A stretch of DNA of 50,864 nt from an uncultured Bacteroidota bacterium (GCA_902584445.1 CACHZY010000012.1:1-50864), one strand, 5' to 3'. Counted from the first letter of the stretch, positions 1-10,578 are shown. Numbers and translations: made by a program. The notes: generated by a model not told the origin, from the letters alone.

Positions 1-292
1 GCATATTCTCGATGTATGAAAAACTAGGTTTTCCACCTATATTTTGTGGCCAATCTTCTATCATTATGTAATTCATCATCAAAATTGAGACAGAAAATCC
101 AATGCAACCATAAATAAAAGCCATAATAGAGATTCTTGTCTCAGCGAGTCCCAATACTTTATCAAGTCCATGGACAGGAAAAGGAGTGTAAACTTCTTCA
201 ATATGGAATTTACCCTCTTTGATTGATTTGACCGCAGACAATAATATGTCATCATCATCATATAAAGCATGTATTACCTTATTACTAATCAT
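1..292 (-). CDS. actD: ActD, alternative complex III membrane subunit (DUF3341), partial
   Basis: This is the N-terminal 97 residues of a DUF3341 protein; the rest lies beyond the left edge. Read on the minus strand it starts MISNKVIHALYDDDD and continues through the motif YTPFPVHGLDKVLGLAETRI, typical of ActD. A transmembrane segment lies at about residues 56-75, where the family's first of two helices sits. Its ATG overlaps the actC stop codon in an ATGA arrangement (289-292), so translation is probably coupled. In alternative complex III, ActD is a small membrane subunit that contacts ActC and the electron-transfer arm; its exact role is poorly known. Identity rests on the visible motif and on its position directly after actC. 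Confidence 0.9.
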   Translation of the reverse strand, partial: MISNKVIHALYDDDDILLSAVKSIKEGKFHIEEVYTPFPVHGLDKVLGLAETRISIMAFIYGCIGFSVSILMMNYIMIEDWPQNIGGKPSFSYIENM

Positions 293-1674
293 TTATTGTC
301 TCTTAATTTTTTATATTTTTCTCCAGATGACTTCAGTATGCTCTTAACTTCTGCCTGAGCAATAACAGGAAAATTTCTAGCGTAAAGCAAAAAGAGTACA
401 AAGAAAAACCCAATTGTTCCTATAAAAATGCCTATATCTACAAAAGTTGGAGAGAACATCGTCCAAGAAGATGGAAGATAATCTCGGTGCAAGGAGGTGA
501 CAATGATTACAAATCGCTCAAACCACATACCAATATTAACAACAATAGATATAATGAATGAAAAAACGATACTAGTTCTAAGCTTCTTGAACCACATAAA
601 CTGAGGTGAAAAGACATTACAGGTCATCATCGACCAATAAGCCCACCAATAGGGTCCAGTAGCTCTGTTTAAAAACGCATATTGTTCGTATTCCACTCCT
701 GAATACCAAGCTATAAACAACTCAGTTATGTAGGCAACACCAACAATTGAACCCGTAATCATAATAACAATATTCATTAATTCAATATGCTGTATAGTAA
801 TATAATCTTCCAGATGGGATACTTTTCTCATTATTATTAGAAGGGTATTAACCATTGCGAAACCAGAGAAAATTGCTCCAGCTACAAAGTAAGGAGGGAA
901 TATAGTAGTATGCCATCCAGGAATAACAGAAGTGGCAAAGTCAAATGATACAATTGTATGAACAGATAGTACAAGAGGTGTCGCCAACCCTGCCAAAACT
1001 AATGAGACTTCTTCAAATCTTTGCCAATCTTTTGCCCTTCCTGACCATCCAAAACTCAATAGGCTGTATATTTTCTTTTTAAAGGGCTTTATGGCTCTAT
1101 CTCGAATCATCGCAAAATCAGGTAACAGTCCCGTCCACCAAAAAACCAGTGATACAGATAAATAAGTTGAGATCGCAAAAACATCCCAGAGTAATGGAGA
1201 ATTGAAATTTACCCAAAGTGAACCAAAGGTATTTGGAATGGGTAAAACCCAATAAGCCAACCAAGGTCGACCCATGTGGATTATAGGAAATAATCCTGCC
1301 TGGATTACAGAAAAAATAGTCATAGCCTCAGCAGAACGGTTAATCGCCATTCTCCATTTTTGTCGGAAAATTAAAAGTACTGCAGAGATTAAGGTCCCTG
1401 CGTGACCAATCCCTACCCACCAAACAAAGTTGGTGATATCCCAGGCCCAACCTACTGTTTTATTTAATCCCCAAGTTCCAATCCCAGTACCAATAGTATA
1501 GGCAATACAACCTAATCCCCATAGGAATGCAGTGAGTGAAATACCGAAAACAATCCACCACTGTCTATTGGCTTTACCTTCTACCGGTGCAGCCACATCT
1601 ACAGTAACATTGTGATAGGACTTGTCACCAGTTACTAACGGTTTTCTTAAAGGTGCTTCGTAATGAGATGCCAT
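289..1674 (-). CDS. actC: ActC, NrfD/PsrC-like quinol-binding membrane subunit of alternative complex III
   Basis: A 461-residue polytopic membrane protein of the NrfD/PsrC family, with about ten hydrophobic helices. In alternative complex III it binds menaquinol on the periplasmic side and passes electrons to the iron-sulfur clusters of ActB. Features seen include the N-terminal stretch YEAPLRKPLVTGDKSYHNVT and the conserved WWVGIGHAGTLISAVLLIFRQ and PIIHMGRPWLAYW segments, where the acidic and His residues proposed for the quinol site and proton path occur. It follows actB by 19 bp and overlaps actD, so the genes form one operon. Length and start fit the family. The closest alternative, a PsrC subunit of polysulfide reductase, is excluded by the ActA/ActB neighbours. 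Confidence 0.96.
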   Translation of the reverse strand: MASHYEAPLRKPLVTGDKSYHNVTVDVAAPVEGKANRQWWIVFGISLTAFLWGLGCIAYTIGTGIGTWGLNKTVGWAWDITNFVWWVGIGHAGTLISAVLLIFRQKWRMAINRSAEAMTIFSVIQAGLFPIIHMGRPWLAYWVLPIPNTFGSLWVNFNSPLLWDVFAISTYLSVSLVFWWTGLLPDFAMIRDRAIKPFKKKIYSLLSFGWSGRAKDWQRFEEVSLVLAGLATPLVLSVHTIVSFDFATSVIPGWHTTIFPPYFVAGAIFSGFAMVNTLLIIMRKVSHLEDYITIQHIELMNIVIMITGSIVGVAYITELFIAWYSGVEYEQYAFLNRATGPYWWAYWSMMTCNVFSPQFMWFKKLRTSIVFSFIISIVVNIGMWFERFVIIVTSLHRDYLPSSWTMFSPTFVDIGIFIGTIGFFFVLFLLYARNFPVIAQAEVKSILKSSGEKYKKLRDNK

Positions 1675-1693
1675 ACGATTGTTTTTCTAATTC

Positions 1694-4600
1694 TTAGGTT
1701 TGATCTGCATTTCTAACTTTAGTCTGGTACATAACATTAGGTTTAGTTCCTACGCTTTCAAGCAAGTGATACATTCTGTCCTCTTCTCTCAGCGTTGCTA
1801 TCTTGCTGGATTTATCGTTGACATCACCGAAAGTAATTGCCCCACCGCTACATGCGTTGGAACAAGCTGTTTGGAATTCACCGTCTTCAATCTGCCTACC
1901 GGCTAACTTCGCATCCAAAATAGTTTTTTGAGTCATTTGAATACAAAAGGAACATTTTTCCATGACCCCTCTTGATCTTACAACCACATCAGGATTTAAT
2001 ACCATTCGACCTAGATCATTATTCATGTGATAGTCAAACTCATCATTTTTGTTATACAAGAACCAATTAAATCTTCTGACTTTATAAGGACAGTTATTAG
2101 CACAATAGCGCGTTCCAACACATCTATTATATGCCATGTGATTTTGTCCTTGACGTCCATGAGAAGATGCCGCCACAGGGCAAACTGTTTCACATGGAGC
2201 GTGGTTACAATGCTGACACATCACAGGCTGAAAAGCGACTTGGGGGTTCTGCGAAGCTTGTTCCATTTTTCCAAATGTCGAAAGTGAATCTCCTAACCCA
2301 TCAATATCTTCTTTAGTTTGATCATCTGCTTTGAAGGTTTCACCAGATGAGTAATAGCGGTCAATTCTTAACCAGTGCATATCTCTTGATTTTCTTACTT
2401 CATCTTTTCCAACTACAGGAACATTATTTTCAGCATGACATGCAATGACACAAGCTCCGCAACCTGTACACGAATTTAAATCTATTGAAAGGTTAAAATG
2501 ATGTCCTATAGATCGGTCAAAAGATTGCCACATGTCTACCTCTGAAGAGGTAACTTCATATTCCATGTGGTTTTTAGAAACTTTTGGAACTGGGTTCCAA
2601 TATTCTTTATCCTTAGTATTAAAAATTTCCAAAGTGGTCTCTTTTATAATATCACCTCTGCCCATTAATGTATTATGTAATTGAACACAAGCAAACTCAT
2701 GATATCCATCAGCTGGTTTAATACTTACATCTTGAACAGAATCGAAGTTATTGTAAAATGGGTAGGCATTAACTCCAACTTGCATTTCCTCTTGTAACCC
2801 CTTTCTTTGGCCATAACCAAATGCAAGCCCAATAGTCCCTTTGGCTTGACCCGGCTGAATTAATACTGGAGCAGTAATTGTCTTATCTCCAACAGAGACT
2901 TGAGCATAACTTCCATTCAAAGCCCCGTTAGAAACGTTAATATTTTTGAGCCCAATCTCCTTAGCGTCAATAGCAGAAACCGTTAAATAGTTATCCCAGG
3001 AAATTCTAGATATAGGATCAGGGAATTCCTGTAACCAAGGATTGTTAGCTTGTTGTCCGTCTCCCATTCCAGTTTTTGTATAAAGTACTAATGAAAGAGC
3101 ATTAGAGGCTGATTGAGACAATTTATTAATCTGATCACTGACATCAATGCTAGATGAATTAAATTCAATACTTGAATCAGTTGTTAAAAAACCATCGTGA
3201 AGAGATTGATTCCAAGTTTTTTCTAATAATACATTTTCCTTCCAGAAAGATTTAATCTCTTGGTGGTAATCAGTTTTTGTCTTCATTAATTTCAATAGCA
3301 CATCTTGAAATTGACGCGTATCAAATAGCGGTTTAATAGTAGGTTGTGCTAATGCAAAGTGACCTTTTTTGAATTCGTAGTCACCCCAACTTTCAAGGTA
3401 ATGAGAGGTAGCACCAATAAATTGAGCTGCAGCCGCTGTCTCATCTTCTTTGATAGCAAAAGCAGCAGATAATTCTAATTTTTCAAAAGCTTCAAGGAAT
3501 TCATTGGCATTTGGTAGAGTAAATCCAGGATTTATTCCTACCGTTATCAACCCTTTAACTTCTCCAATTTTAATATCAGACACCAACTTAATGATTTCTG
3601 AGTTATTTCCCTTACGGATTAATTTAGGCTGAGCGACGTTGATTACTTTTGAGCCTAAATAATTATTAATTGCCAATACAACCTCTTGAACAGCAATATC
3701 ATCAATCCCAGAGACAACTACTCCCTTCTCACCAGCAGTTTTTAACCTTTCAACAATTTCGGCTACTGTCTTGGTTAATTCTGCACTTAAATTACTTTTT
3801 AAAGATACACCAGTTAGTCCAGCATAAATTTGAGCTACTATTTTTTTCTGAGAGGCGGGATCGATAGGAAAACGATGATCAGCATTTGCTCCTGAAAGAG
3901 ACAAATTAGACTCAAATTGAGCGTGGTATGACATTATGGATTTTCCATGGTCTTTTTTGGGTACTCTTCCCTTTGCATAACCCGCGTCGTACCCCCCTCC
4001 TTGCCAATCACCTAGAATATCAGCAGCAATTGAAACGATCGTTTCAGCCTTCGAAAAATCATAATCAGCTAATGCTCTAACGCCATAAATATTTTCAAAT
4101 GCGTCTAATGCAGCACTTGAGGAAATTGCGTCATAAGTTACATGACGAATATTTGGAAACTGATCGACAAATTTTTTCAAAATACTTTGGGTAGTTGGAC
4201 TAGCAAATGTCTGAGTTAGGATAACTACAGGTTTTCCTGAATTACCCATCGCTTTTAGCTTAGCTCCAAGCTGATTGTAAAAATCATTCCAACTCACGTC
4301 TTTCCCTTCCACTTTTGGACCCTGCAATCTTTTTATGTCATAGAGCGACAAAACAGAGGCGTGAACTCTAGCATTAGCGGACCCCATAGATAGGGCTTCA
4401 GAATTACTTTCAACCTTGATAGGTCTACCCTCCCTGGTCTTTATCAAAATACTTGCAAAATCGAATCCATCTGCTATTGAGGTAGCGTAATAGTTAGCAA
4501 TTCCAGGGATAATTTGTTCGGGCTGCACCACATATGGAACAGATTTTATTACTGGTCCCTCACAGGCGGCTAATGTCGCCGCTGCTGTACTAAACCCAAC

Positions 4601-4774
4601 ATATTTCAGAAAATCTCTCCTATTGGTATTGGACTGGTTCATCGAATCTTCATCCCCGAGAAATTCATCAACAGGAATTTTTTCGACAAACTCGTTATTC
4701 TCAAGCTTATTTACTATCTCGTTGCTCTCATCTAATTGAGCTACGCTTTTCCAATAAACTTTTTTTGATGACAT
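1694..4774 (-). CDS. actB: ActB, iron-sulfur/molybdopterin-like subunit of alternative complex III
   Basis: A 1026-residue fusion. The N-terminal two thirds resemble a molybdopterin oxidoreductase that lacks its cofactor, and the C-terminal third is an NrfC-like ferredoxin. An internal twin-arginine motif (NRRDFLKYVG, residues 51-60) is followed by the lipobox LAAC with Cys71, as in ActB proteins carrying a long N-terminal extension and a Tat signal-anchor. The ferredoxin part begins at Cys769 (CTGCGACVIAC) and continues with CQHCNHAPCETVCP, CVGTRYCANNCP and CSFC plus CSNAC. This is enough for the usual three [4Fe-4S] clusters and one [3Fe-4S] cluster. It takes electrons from the quinol site of ActC and delivers them to the hemes of ActA in the periplasm. 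It lies in an operon with actA, actC and actD. Confidence 0.96.
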   Translation of the reverse strand: MSSKKVYWKSVAQLDESNEIVNKLENNEFVEKIPVDEFLGDEDSMNQSNTNRRDFLKYVGFSTAAATLAACEGPVIKSVPYVVQPEQIIPGIANYYATSIADGFDFASILIKTREGRPIKVESNSEALSMGSANARVHASVLSLYDIKRLQGPKVEGKDVSWNDFYNQLGAKLKAMGNSGKPVVILTQTFASPTTQSILKKFVDQFPNIRHVTYDAISSSAALDAFENIYGVRALADYDFSKAETIVSIAADILGDWQGGGYDAGYAKGRVPKKDHGKSIMSYHAQFESNLSLSGANADHRFPIDPASQKKIVAQIYAGLTGVSLKSNLSAELTKTVAEIVERLKTAGEKGVVVSGIDDIAVQEVVLAINNYLGSKVINVAQPKLIRKGNNSEIIKLVSDIKIGEVKGLITVGINPGFTLPNANEFLEAFEKLELSAAFAIKEDETAAAAQFIGATSHYLESWGDYEFKKGHFALAQPTIKPLFDTRQFQDVLLKLMKTKTDYHQEIKSFWKENVLLEKTWNQSLHDGFLTTDSSIEFNSSSIDVSDQINKLSQSASNALSLVLYTKTGMGDGQQANNPWLQEFPDPISRISWDNYLTVSAIDAKEIGLKNINVSNGALNGSYAQVSVGDKTITAPVLIQPGQAKGTIGLAFGYGQRKGLQEEMQVGVNAYPFYNNFDSVQDVSIKPADGYHEFACVQLHNTLMGRGDIIKETTLEIFNTKDKEYWNPVPKVSKNHMEYEVTSSEVDMWQSFDRSIGHHFNLSIDLNSCTGCGACVIACHAENNVPVVGKDEVRKSRDMHWLRIDRYYSSGETFKADDQTKEDIDGLGDSLSTFGKMEQASQNPQVAFQPVMCQHCNHAPCETVCPVAASSHGRQGQNHMAYNRCVGTRYCANNCPYKVRRFNWFLYNKNDEFDYHMNNDLGRMVLNPDVVVRSRGVMEKCSFCIQMTQKTILDAKLAGRQIEDGEFQTACSNACSGGAITFGDVNDKSSKIATLREEDRMYHLLESVGTKPNVMYQTKVRNADQT

Positions 4775-4792
4775 AAGGTTATATAATAATTT

Positions 4793-6067
4793 TTAATAAT
4801 GACATTTTCCACACTCAAGTCCACCCATCTGGGCAACAGTAAGTTTTTCTACACCATATTTTTTTGATAGCTGTTCATGTATTTTAGCGTAGTATTCATT
4901 GTCTTCGACTTTCAGATTTGTTTCTCTGTGACAATTGATACACCAGCCCATTGTCAAACTTGAGTGTTGGTACATCACTTCCATTTCTTCAACCGGGCCA
5001 TGACAAGTTTGACAATCGACCCCTCCTACCTGTACGTGCTGAGCGTGATTAAAATAAACAAAATCCGGTAGGTTATGAATCCTCACCCACTTGACAGGTT
5101 GTGACTTTCCAGTATAAATTTGGTTATCTTCGTCCCAACCAACTGCAGCATAAAGCTTTTTAATTTGCTTGGTGTAAAATTCCTTAGTATAACCATTTTC
5201 TAAATCTTCTTCTCCGTTGTATTCTGCAATATTTTTATGACAATTCATACAAACATTTAAGGAAGGTATTCCTGAATGCTTTGAGGCTCTTGCCGATGAA
5301 TGACAATATTTACATTCTATTTGATTCGCCCCCGAGTGAATTTTATGAGAATAATGAATTGGCTGAACTGGCATATACCCCTGGTCAATTCCAATTTGCA
5401 TTAAATAACCATAAACAAAATAGGCGCTGCTCAATAAAAAGCCAATGACCATTAGAAAGATTAAAAATTGATTTTTTGCAATTACTAGCCATATTGGAGG
5501 GCGTTTTTCTTTCACAGGAGGGGTGACATCAACCCCAGAAGCAATAGCTATGCGTTTTAAAGTTTTTTGTACTAAAAACAACATTACCACCAGCAAAGAA
5601 AAAACAAGTGATAATGCAGCTAAAATGATACTATTAGAAAATCCAGATGAAGTGGCAGAGCTTGTAACCACTGGAGCAGTGACAGTTGAAACAGGAGCAG
5701 GCGGAGTGTAATCAGTGTAGGCAAGTATGTTATCAATATCTGAATTAGAAAATTGGGGATAGGCATTCATAGCAACCTTATTGTATTCCTCCCAAATGGC
5801 AACTGCCTGAGGGTCCCCGGCTTTAATCATGGCTGAACTATTTTTAATCCAGCTGTAAAGCCATTCGCGATCGTATTTTGCAGAAACACCCCTTAGAGCG
5901 GGACCTACAGCTTTTTTATTTAGCTTATGACAGGCTGCACAATTTGCATTAAACAACTTTTTGCCTGCTTGGACATCAAATTCTTGACCAACAAGGGGAT
6001 TAAAAAAAGAAAAAAACAAAATAAAAGAAAAACTAAAACTCAGTAGATTGAGTCTTTTAAATTTCAT
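4793..6067 (-). CDS. actA: ActA, multiheme cytochrome c subunit of alternative complex III
   Basis: A 424-residue membrane-anchored cytochrome c. I chose the ATG at 6067 because it begins directly with a signal peptide (MKFKRLNLLSFSFSF); an in-frame ATG at 6097 would add ten residues. There are six CXXCH motifs. One sits in an N-terminal monoheme domain (Cys43, CAACH). Five lie in the C-terminal domain at Cys252, Cys273, Cys352, Cys376 and Cys419, the last (CGKCHY) ending one residue before the C-terminus. Two hydrophobic segments separate the domains, at about residues 145-166 and 192-222. The pentaheme domain is the defining ActA part, passing electrons from ActB to a periplasmic cytochrome or oxidase. 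The N-terminal heme domain may act as an extra exit or entry carrier. It is the first gene of the act operon. Confidence 0.94.
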   Translation of the reverse strand: MKFKRLNLLSFSFSFILFFSFFNPLVGQEFDVQAGKKLFNANCAACHKLNKKAVGPALRGVSAKYDREWLYSWIKNSSAMIKAGDPQAVAIWEEYNKVAMNAYPQFSNSDIDNILAYTDYTPPAPVSTVTAPVVTSSATSSGFSNSIILAALSLVFSLLVVMLFLVQKTLKRIAIASGVDVTPPVKEKRPPIWLVIAKNQFLIFLMVIGFLLSSAYFVYGYLMQIGIDQGYMPVQPIHYSHKIHSGANQIECKYCHSSARASKHSGIPSLNVCMNCHKNIAEYNGEEDLENGYTKEFYTKQIKKLYAAVGWDEDNQIYTGKSQPVKWVRIHNLPDFVYFNHAQHVQVGGVDCQTCHGPVEEMEVMYQHSSLTMGWCINCHRETNLKVEDNEYYAKIHEQLSKKYGVEKLTVAQMGGLECGKCHY

Positions 6068-6119
6068 TCGATTAAAATTATTTGGAAGGGCCAGCAAATT
6101 ATCGTTTCTAAATCCATTA

Positions 6120-6127
6120 CAAATTTA
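6120..6127 (-). promoter_or_regulatory. Possible -7 promoter box for the act operon
   Basis: Read on the minus strand, this is TAAATTTG, a full match to the Bacteroidota -7 consensus TAnnTTTG. It lies about 50 bp ahead of the chosen actA start, which leaves a leader of roughly 45 bases. No TTG was found at the expected 17-23 bp upstream, so the call rests on the -7 box alone. Confidence 0.3.
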
Positions 6128-6253
6128 AGTCATAGACTTGTTATCTTAAAGCCTACAATTTAACAATTTGGTAATTTATATCGATTCTAAATAGTTGTTT
6201 AATTTATCTATTGATTATGGGCGTAATAATTTCTTTTTTTGTTCATTTGTCTT

Positions 6254-6640
6254 ATGATTAATTTTAAAATATTAAATAGACTAATATTTTCATTCTCCTT
6301 GATTAATTGCGCTTTAACATATGCACAATCAGAAAATCTAATTGTGACAGAAGATTCTCTAATTTCTAAGTTAATGTCGGTAAAAAAAGAAATTGATAGG
6401 GATTCATACGAGTCACAATTTTTTACTATTCAATTGTATTATGGGAACCTTATAGAAGCAGAGAAAGTTTTCGAAAAATTCAAAGAAAATTTTCCAGAAT
6501 GGAAGGCGGAATTAAGCTTTGAAACACCAAATTATAAGGTTCAAGTTGGTAATTACAAAGACTATTATTTTGGTATGAGTAAACTAAGAGAAATTAAAAG
6601 TACTTACCCTTCAGCCTTTCTTCTAGAAATAAAGAATTAA
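6254..6640 (+). CDS. Small exported SPOR-domain protein
   Basis: About 128 residues from the ATG at 6254, which begins directly with a signal peptide ([16 protein letters not shown], cleavage near TYAQS). An upstream in-frame ATG at 6239 would add five residues before the signal. The mature part carries a SPOR-like repeat: [19 protein letters not shown], then the hallmark [24 protein letters not shown] domains bind denuded glycan strands of peptidoglycan, so a periplasmic, septum-associated role is likely but not shown. This short stand-alone form is common in Bacteroidota. Its TAA overlaps the infB stop codon on the other strand (6637-6640), so the two genes converge with no spacer. Confidence 0.82.
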   Translation: MINFKILNRLIFSFSLINCALTYAQSENLIVTEDSLISKLMSVKKEIDRDSYESQFFTIQLYYGNLIEAEKVFEKFKENFPEWKAELSFETPNYKVQVGNYKDYYFGMSKLREIKSTYPSAFLLEIKN

Positions 6641-9300
6641 AGTTTTTTCTTAATTGCAATTTCTTGGAAACATTCAACTACATCACCTTCTTGAATATCA
6701 TTATAATTTTGAATTTGAAGACCACAATCGTATCCTTTTGCTACCTCTTTAACATCGTCTTTAAATCGCTTTAATGAGGCTAGATTTCCTGAAAAGACGA
6801 CTACTCCATCGCGAATAATTCGGATTCCACTATTTCTGAATATTTTCCCAGTAGTCACCATACATCCTGCAATGGTTCCTACTTTAGATATTTTATACGT
6901 TTCTCGGATTTCGGCAGTCCCAGTAATCTCCTCTTTCATTTCAGGAGACAGCAATCCTTCCATGGCATCTTTAACATCATTTATAGCATCATAAATAATT
7001 GAATAAGATCGAATGTCAATTTCTTCTTTTTCTGCTATTTGCCTGGCATTTCCCATAGGTCTTACGTTAAATCCAATTACGATCGCATCGGAGGCAGAAG
7101 CCAATAATACATCTGATTCTGTAATAGCTCCAACCGCTTTATGAATAATATTCACTTGAATTTCTTCAGTAGATAGCTTTTGAAGCGAATCAGTTAAGGC
7201 TTCAACTGAACCATCAACATCTCCTTTAAGTATCATATTTAATTCTTTGAATTCTCCTAAGGCGATTCTTCTTCCAATTTCGTCTAGTGTAATATGCCTT
7301 TGAGTTCTTACATTTTGTTCTCTAAGTAGTTGAGTTCTTTTTGCAGCAATTTGTTTAGCTTCTTTTTCATCTTGTAAAACATTAAAATTATCACCAGCCT
7401 GTGGCGCACCATCTAAACCTAGGATGGAAACTGGGGTTGAGGGAGGAGATTTTTCTAAGGGATTTCCTCTTTCATCAAACATTGCCTTTACTTTGCCACT
7501 ATGCTTTCCTGCAAGAATATAGTCCCCTATTTTAAGTGTCCCTGTTTGAACCAAAATAGTAGAAACATAACCGCGGCCTTTATCCAAGAAAGCCTCAACA
7601 ACTGTTCCCTTAGATTTACGGTTTGGATTTGCTTTTAATTCTAATAATTCTGCTTCTAAAAGTACTTTTTCTAAAAGTTCATTTACTCCCGTTCCATTAA
7701 GTGCTGATATATCTTGAGACTGAATTTTACCTCCCCATTCTTCGACCATTAAATTCATTCCAGCAAGTGCTTCCTTAATTTTATCAGGGTTTGAATTAGG
7801 TTTATCAATTTTATTAATTGCAAAAATTATTGGTACTCCTGCTGCTTGTGCATGACTAATTGCTTCTTTAGTTTGTGGCATTATGTCATCGTCTGCAGCT
7901 ATAACAATTATTGCTATATCAGTTGCTTGCGCGCCCCGTGCTCTCATAGCGGTGAAAGCTTCGTGTCCCGGTGTATCTAAAAATGTAATTTTTTCATTCT
8001 TTTTTAAAGTCACAGAGTAAGCGCCAATGTGCTGAGTGATTCCGCCAGACTCACCAGCAATTACATTTTCTTCTCTGATATAATCAAGCAATGATGTTTT
8101 CCCATGATCAACGTGACCCATCACGGTAACAATTGGTGCTCTCGATTCTAAATCTTCATCTTGATCTTCTATCTCATCAATACTTTCCTCAAGCTCAGTT
8201 TTTACAAACTCGACCTGATAACCAAATTCGTCAGCGACAATAGTAAGAGTCTCTGCATCCAATCTCTGATTCATTGTAACCATTATTCCTAATGACATAC
8301 AAACGGAAATAATTTCAGTTGAACTAATCTCCATTAAAGTAGCAATTTCTCCTACTGTTATAAACTCTGTTACCTTTAAGATTTTACTACTAGCTTCAAT
8401 TTCTGCCAATTCATCCTCAGATTTTTGTCTATGCTGATCTCTTTTATCTCTTCTGTATTTTGCACCTTTAGACTTGTTGGTATTGCCTTGAAGTTTTTCT
8501 AATGTCTCACGAATTTGCTTTTGTACTTCCTCGTCAGTTGGTTCAGCTTTAATAGACTGATCCTGTCTAGGCTTTTGGTTGGGTAAGGCCTTTTTAATAT
8601 TATTTTGATTCTTTTTTTCGACTTCAGACTTATTGTTCGTATCCTTACTTATTCTTTTTCTTTTTCTTTTCCTAGCGTCCTCAACAGTCTTTTCTTTTTT
8701 CTTGAATTCATCTAAATCAATTGTTTGTCCAGTCATTTTCGGCCCGGATAAAGTTTTATATTCGGTCTTAATTGATGCGTCAATATCGTTCTCAACTTGG
8801 GTTGTAGCCGGAGAATTTTTTATTTCTTCACTGTTATTTTCTTTTATTTTTTCAATACTTTCTTTGTCAACATCTTTCTCGAACTTTTTAAAGTCTTGAG
8901 TCTTGTATTTGTTTTCAGGAGATTCAGGTTTTTTGAATTTCGTAGTATCCAAATCAATTTTTCCTAATGTGACCGGTTTGTTGATATTTACCTTAGCCTT
9001 AATTACCTCCTGGCGTTTTTGTTGTTGCTCTAAACGTTCTTTTTCCTTTATTTCCTGAAGAACTCTTATTGATTCCTTTTCTTTTTTCTTTTCTTCACTT
9101 ATTTCGTGTGAAGCATCTTTTTTAGATTTATCTGTTTCAAATTCATCTAACAATAATTGATAAACATCTCTGGAAATCTTTGCGGTTGGGCGAGCTTCAA
9201 TTTCAATTTTTTTGTAGGAAAGGAATTCGACAGCGCGATCCAAAGAAATATTTAACTCCCTTAAGGCAACATTTAGTCTTACTTTAGATGTTTCTGTCAT
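6637..9300 (-). CDS. infB: Translation initiation factor IF-2
   Basis: An 887-residue GTPase that delivers initiator tRNA to the 30S subunit and promotes subunit joining. I chose the ATG at 9300 ([20 protein letters not shown]), which gives the canonical IF2_N start; an in-frame ATG 42 bp upstream adds a non-conserved hydrophobic peptide. After the IF2_N domain comes a long lysine/glutamate-rich linker of about 300 residues, typical of Bacteroidota IF-2. The G domain follows, with [12 protein letters not shown] at residue 395, DTPGHEAF and NKIDK, then the beta-barrel and C-terminal fMet-tRNA-binding domains. It follows nusA by 45 bp in the rimP-nusA-infB operon and ends overlapping the stop of the convergent SPOR gene. 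Confidence 0.98.
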   Translation of the reverse strand: MTETSKVRLNVALRELNISLDRAVEFLSYKKIEIEARPTAKISRDVYQLLLDEFETDKSKKDASHEISEEKKKEKESIRVLQEIKEKERLEQQQKRQEVIKAKVNINKPVTLGKIDLDTTKFKKPESPENKYKTQDFKKFEKDVDKESIEKIKENNSEEIKNSPATTQVENDIDASIKTEYKTLSGPKMTGQTIDLDEFKKKEKTVEDARKRKRKRISKDTNNKSEVEKKNQNNIKKALPNQKPRQDQSIKAEPTDEEVQKQIRETLEKLQGNTNKSKGAKYRRDKRDQHRQKSEDELAEIEASSKILKVTEFITVGEIATLMEISSTEIISVCMSLGIMVTMNQRLDAETLTIVADEFGYQVEFVKTELEESIDEIEDQDEDLESRAPIVTVMGHVDHGKTSLLDYIREENVIAGESGGITQHIGAYSVTLKKNEKITFLDTPGHEAFTAMRARGAQATDIAIIVIAADDDIMPQTKEAISHAQAAGVPIIFAINKIDKPNSNPDKIKEALAGMNLMVEEWGGKIQSQDISALNGTGVNELLEKVLLEAELLELKANPNRKSKGTVVEAFLDKGRGYVSTILVQTGTLKIGDYILAGKHSGKVKAMFDERGNPLEKSPPSTPVSILGLDGAPQAGDNFNVLQDEKEAKQIAAKRTQLLREQNVRTQRHITLDEIGRRIALGEFKELNMILKGDVDGSVEALTDSLQKLSTEEIQVNIIHKAVGAITESDVLLASASDAIVIGFNVRPMGNARQIAEKEEIDIRSYSIIYDAINDVKDAMEGLLSPEMKEEITGTAEIRETYKISKVGTIAGCMVTTGKIFRNSGIRIIRDGVVVFSGNLASLKRFKDDVKEVAKGYDCGLQIQNYNDIQEGDVVECFQEIAIKKKL

Positions 9301-9345
9301 AATTACAATTTCATTTAAAATTAAAAAGTAGGAAAATCCCAACTT

Positions 9346-10578
9346 TTACTCCTCAAATTCTGCTTTCAAAATTCTTATTACCTCATTAACGGTTTCCTCC
9401 TCTAGGTCAGTTCGTTTAATCAAATCTTCTTTTTCAAGTTCGATAACACTCTTCGCTGTATCTAATCCAACTTTCTTGAACTCATCAATTACCCAAGAAT
9501 CAATTTCATCGCTGAATTCAGTTAATTCTACATCTTCCTCAACACCCTCTCTATAAACATCAATTTCGTATCCAGTAAGTTTTCCGGCTAATCTAATATT
9601 GTGACCACCCCTACCAATGGCCTTAGACACTTCATCTGGGTTTAGAAAGACTTGTACTCTTTTGGCCTCTTCATCAATTTTAAGAGAGTTTATTTTTGCT
9701 GGGCTTAAAGCTCGTGTGATAAATAATTGCAAATTGTTGGTATAATTAATTACATCTATGTTTTCGTTGCCTAACTCACGAACTATTCCATGAATACGAG
9801 ATCCTTTCATCCCCACACATGCTCCAACAGGATCAATTCGGTCATCGTAAGAATCCACTGCTACTTTAGCTTTTTCCCCGGGTATCCTAACTGCTTTTTT
9901 TATAGTTATTAATCCATCAAAAACCTCAGGGATCTCTTGTTCAAATAACTTCTCAAGAAAAATAGGTGAAGTTCTTGATAAAATAATTCTTGGTTTATTG
10001 CCTCTTAATTCAACAATTTCAATAACTCCCCTTACATTATCTCCTTTTCTAAAAAAATCATTTGGAATCTGTCTATCCTTTGGGAGTATAATTTCATTTC
10101 CATCGTCATCTAAAAGAATTACCTCTCTATTCCTGATATGATGAACTTCTGCAGTAAAAAGATCTCCTGTTCGATCCTTGAACTGATTGTAGGTATTTGT
10201 GCTATCATGTTCAAAAATTTTTGAAACAAGATTTTGGCGTAACGTTTGAATAGATCTTCTCCCAAGGTCAATAAGTTTGACTTCCTCTGAAACATCCTCA
10301 CCGACTTCAAAATCTGGTTCAATTTTTTGTGCTTGAAATAATTCAATTTCTTGATTAGGGTCTTCAACTTCACCATCCTTAACAACAATTCTATTTCTCC
10401 ATATCTCAAGGTCACCCTTGTCAGGATTAATGATAATATCAAAATTATCATCTGAACCAAATTTTCGCTTCAGCGTATTTCTAAAAACCTCCTCAAGAAT
10501 AACCATCAGCGTTACACGATCGATTAGTTTTTCGTCTTTAAACTCTGAAAAAGATTCAATTAATGCTAAATTCTCCAT
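9346..10578 (-). CDS. nusA: Transcription termination/antitermination factor NusA
   Basis: A 410-residue NusA. It holds an N-terminal RNA-polymerase-binding domain (MENLALIESFSEFKDEKLID), an S1 domain with conserved segments near RDVEVILPKDRQIP-like sequence, and two KH domains, including GACVGMKGSRIHGIVRELGNE and KAIGRGGHNIRLAGKLTGYEIDV in successive parts. A C-terminal acidic helix-hairpin-helix tail ends near EEETVNEVIRILKAEFEE. NusA modulates pausing, termination and antitermination. It is shorter than the 495-residue E. coli protein because it lacks the duplicated acidic repeats, as is usual outside Gammaproteobacteria. It lies 4 bp after rimP and 45 bp before infB. In E. coli, NusA autoregulates this operon through leader terminators; see the hairpin ahead of rimP. 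Confidence 0.98.
   Translation of the reverse strand: MENLALIESFSEFKDEKLIDRVTLMVILEEVFRNTLKRKFGSDDNFDIIINPDKGDLEIWRNRIVVKDGEVEDPNQEIELFQAQKIEPDFEVGEDVSEEVKLIDLGRRSIQTLRQNLVSKIFEHDSTNTYNQFKDRTGDLFTAEVHHIRNREVILLDDDGNEIILPKDRQIPNDFFRKGDNVRGVIEIVELRGNKPRIILSRTSPIFLEKLFEQEIPEVFDGLITIKKAVRIPGEKAKVAVDSYDDRIDPVGACVGMKGSRIHGIVRELGNENIDVINYTNNLQLFITRALSPAKINSLKIDEEAKRVQVFLNPDEVSKAIGRGGHNIRLAGKLTGYEIDVYREGVEEDVELTEFSDEIDSWVIDEFKKVGLDTAKSVIELEKEDLIKRTDLEEETVNEVIRILKAEFEE

Noticed and set aside
79-270. 63-residue open frame MLYMMMMTYYCLRSNQ on the minus strand at the left edge
   Set aside because: It lies in another frame of actD, whose own frame gives a clear DUF3341 N-terminus.
3450-3867. Plus-strand open frames inside actB, and similar ones inside infB, nusA and hem genes
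   Set aside because: They run antisense to long, strongly conserved genes and have low-complexity or shifted composition; they are frame shadows.
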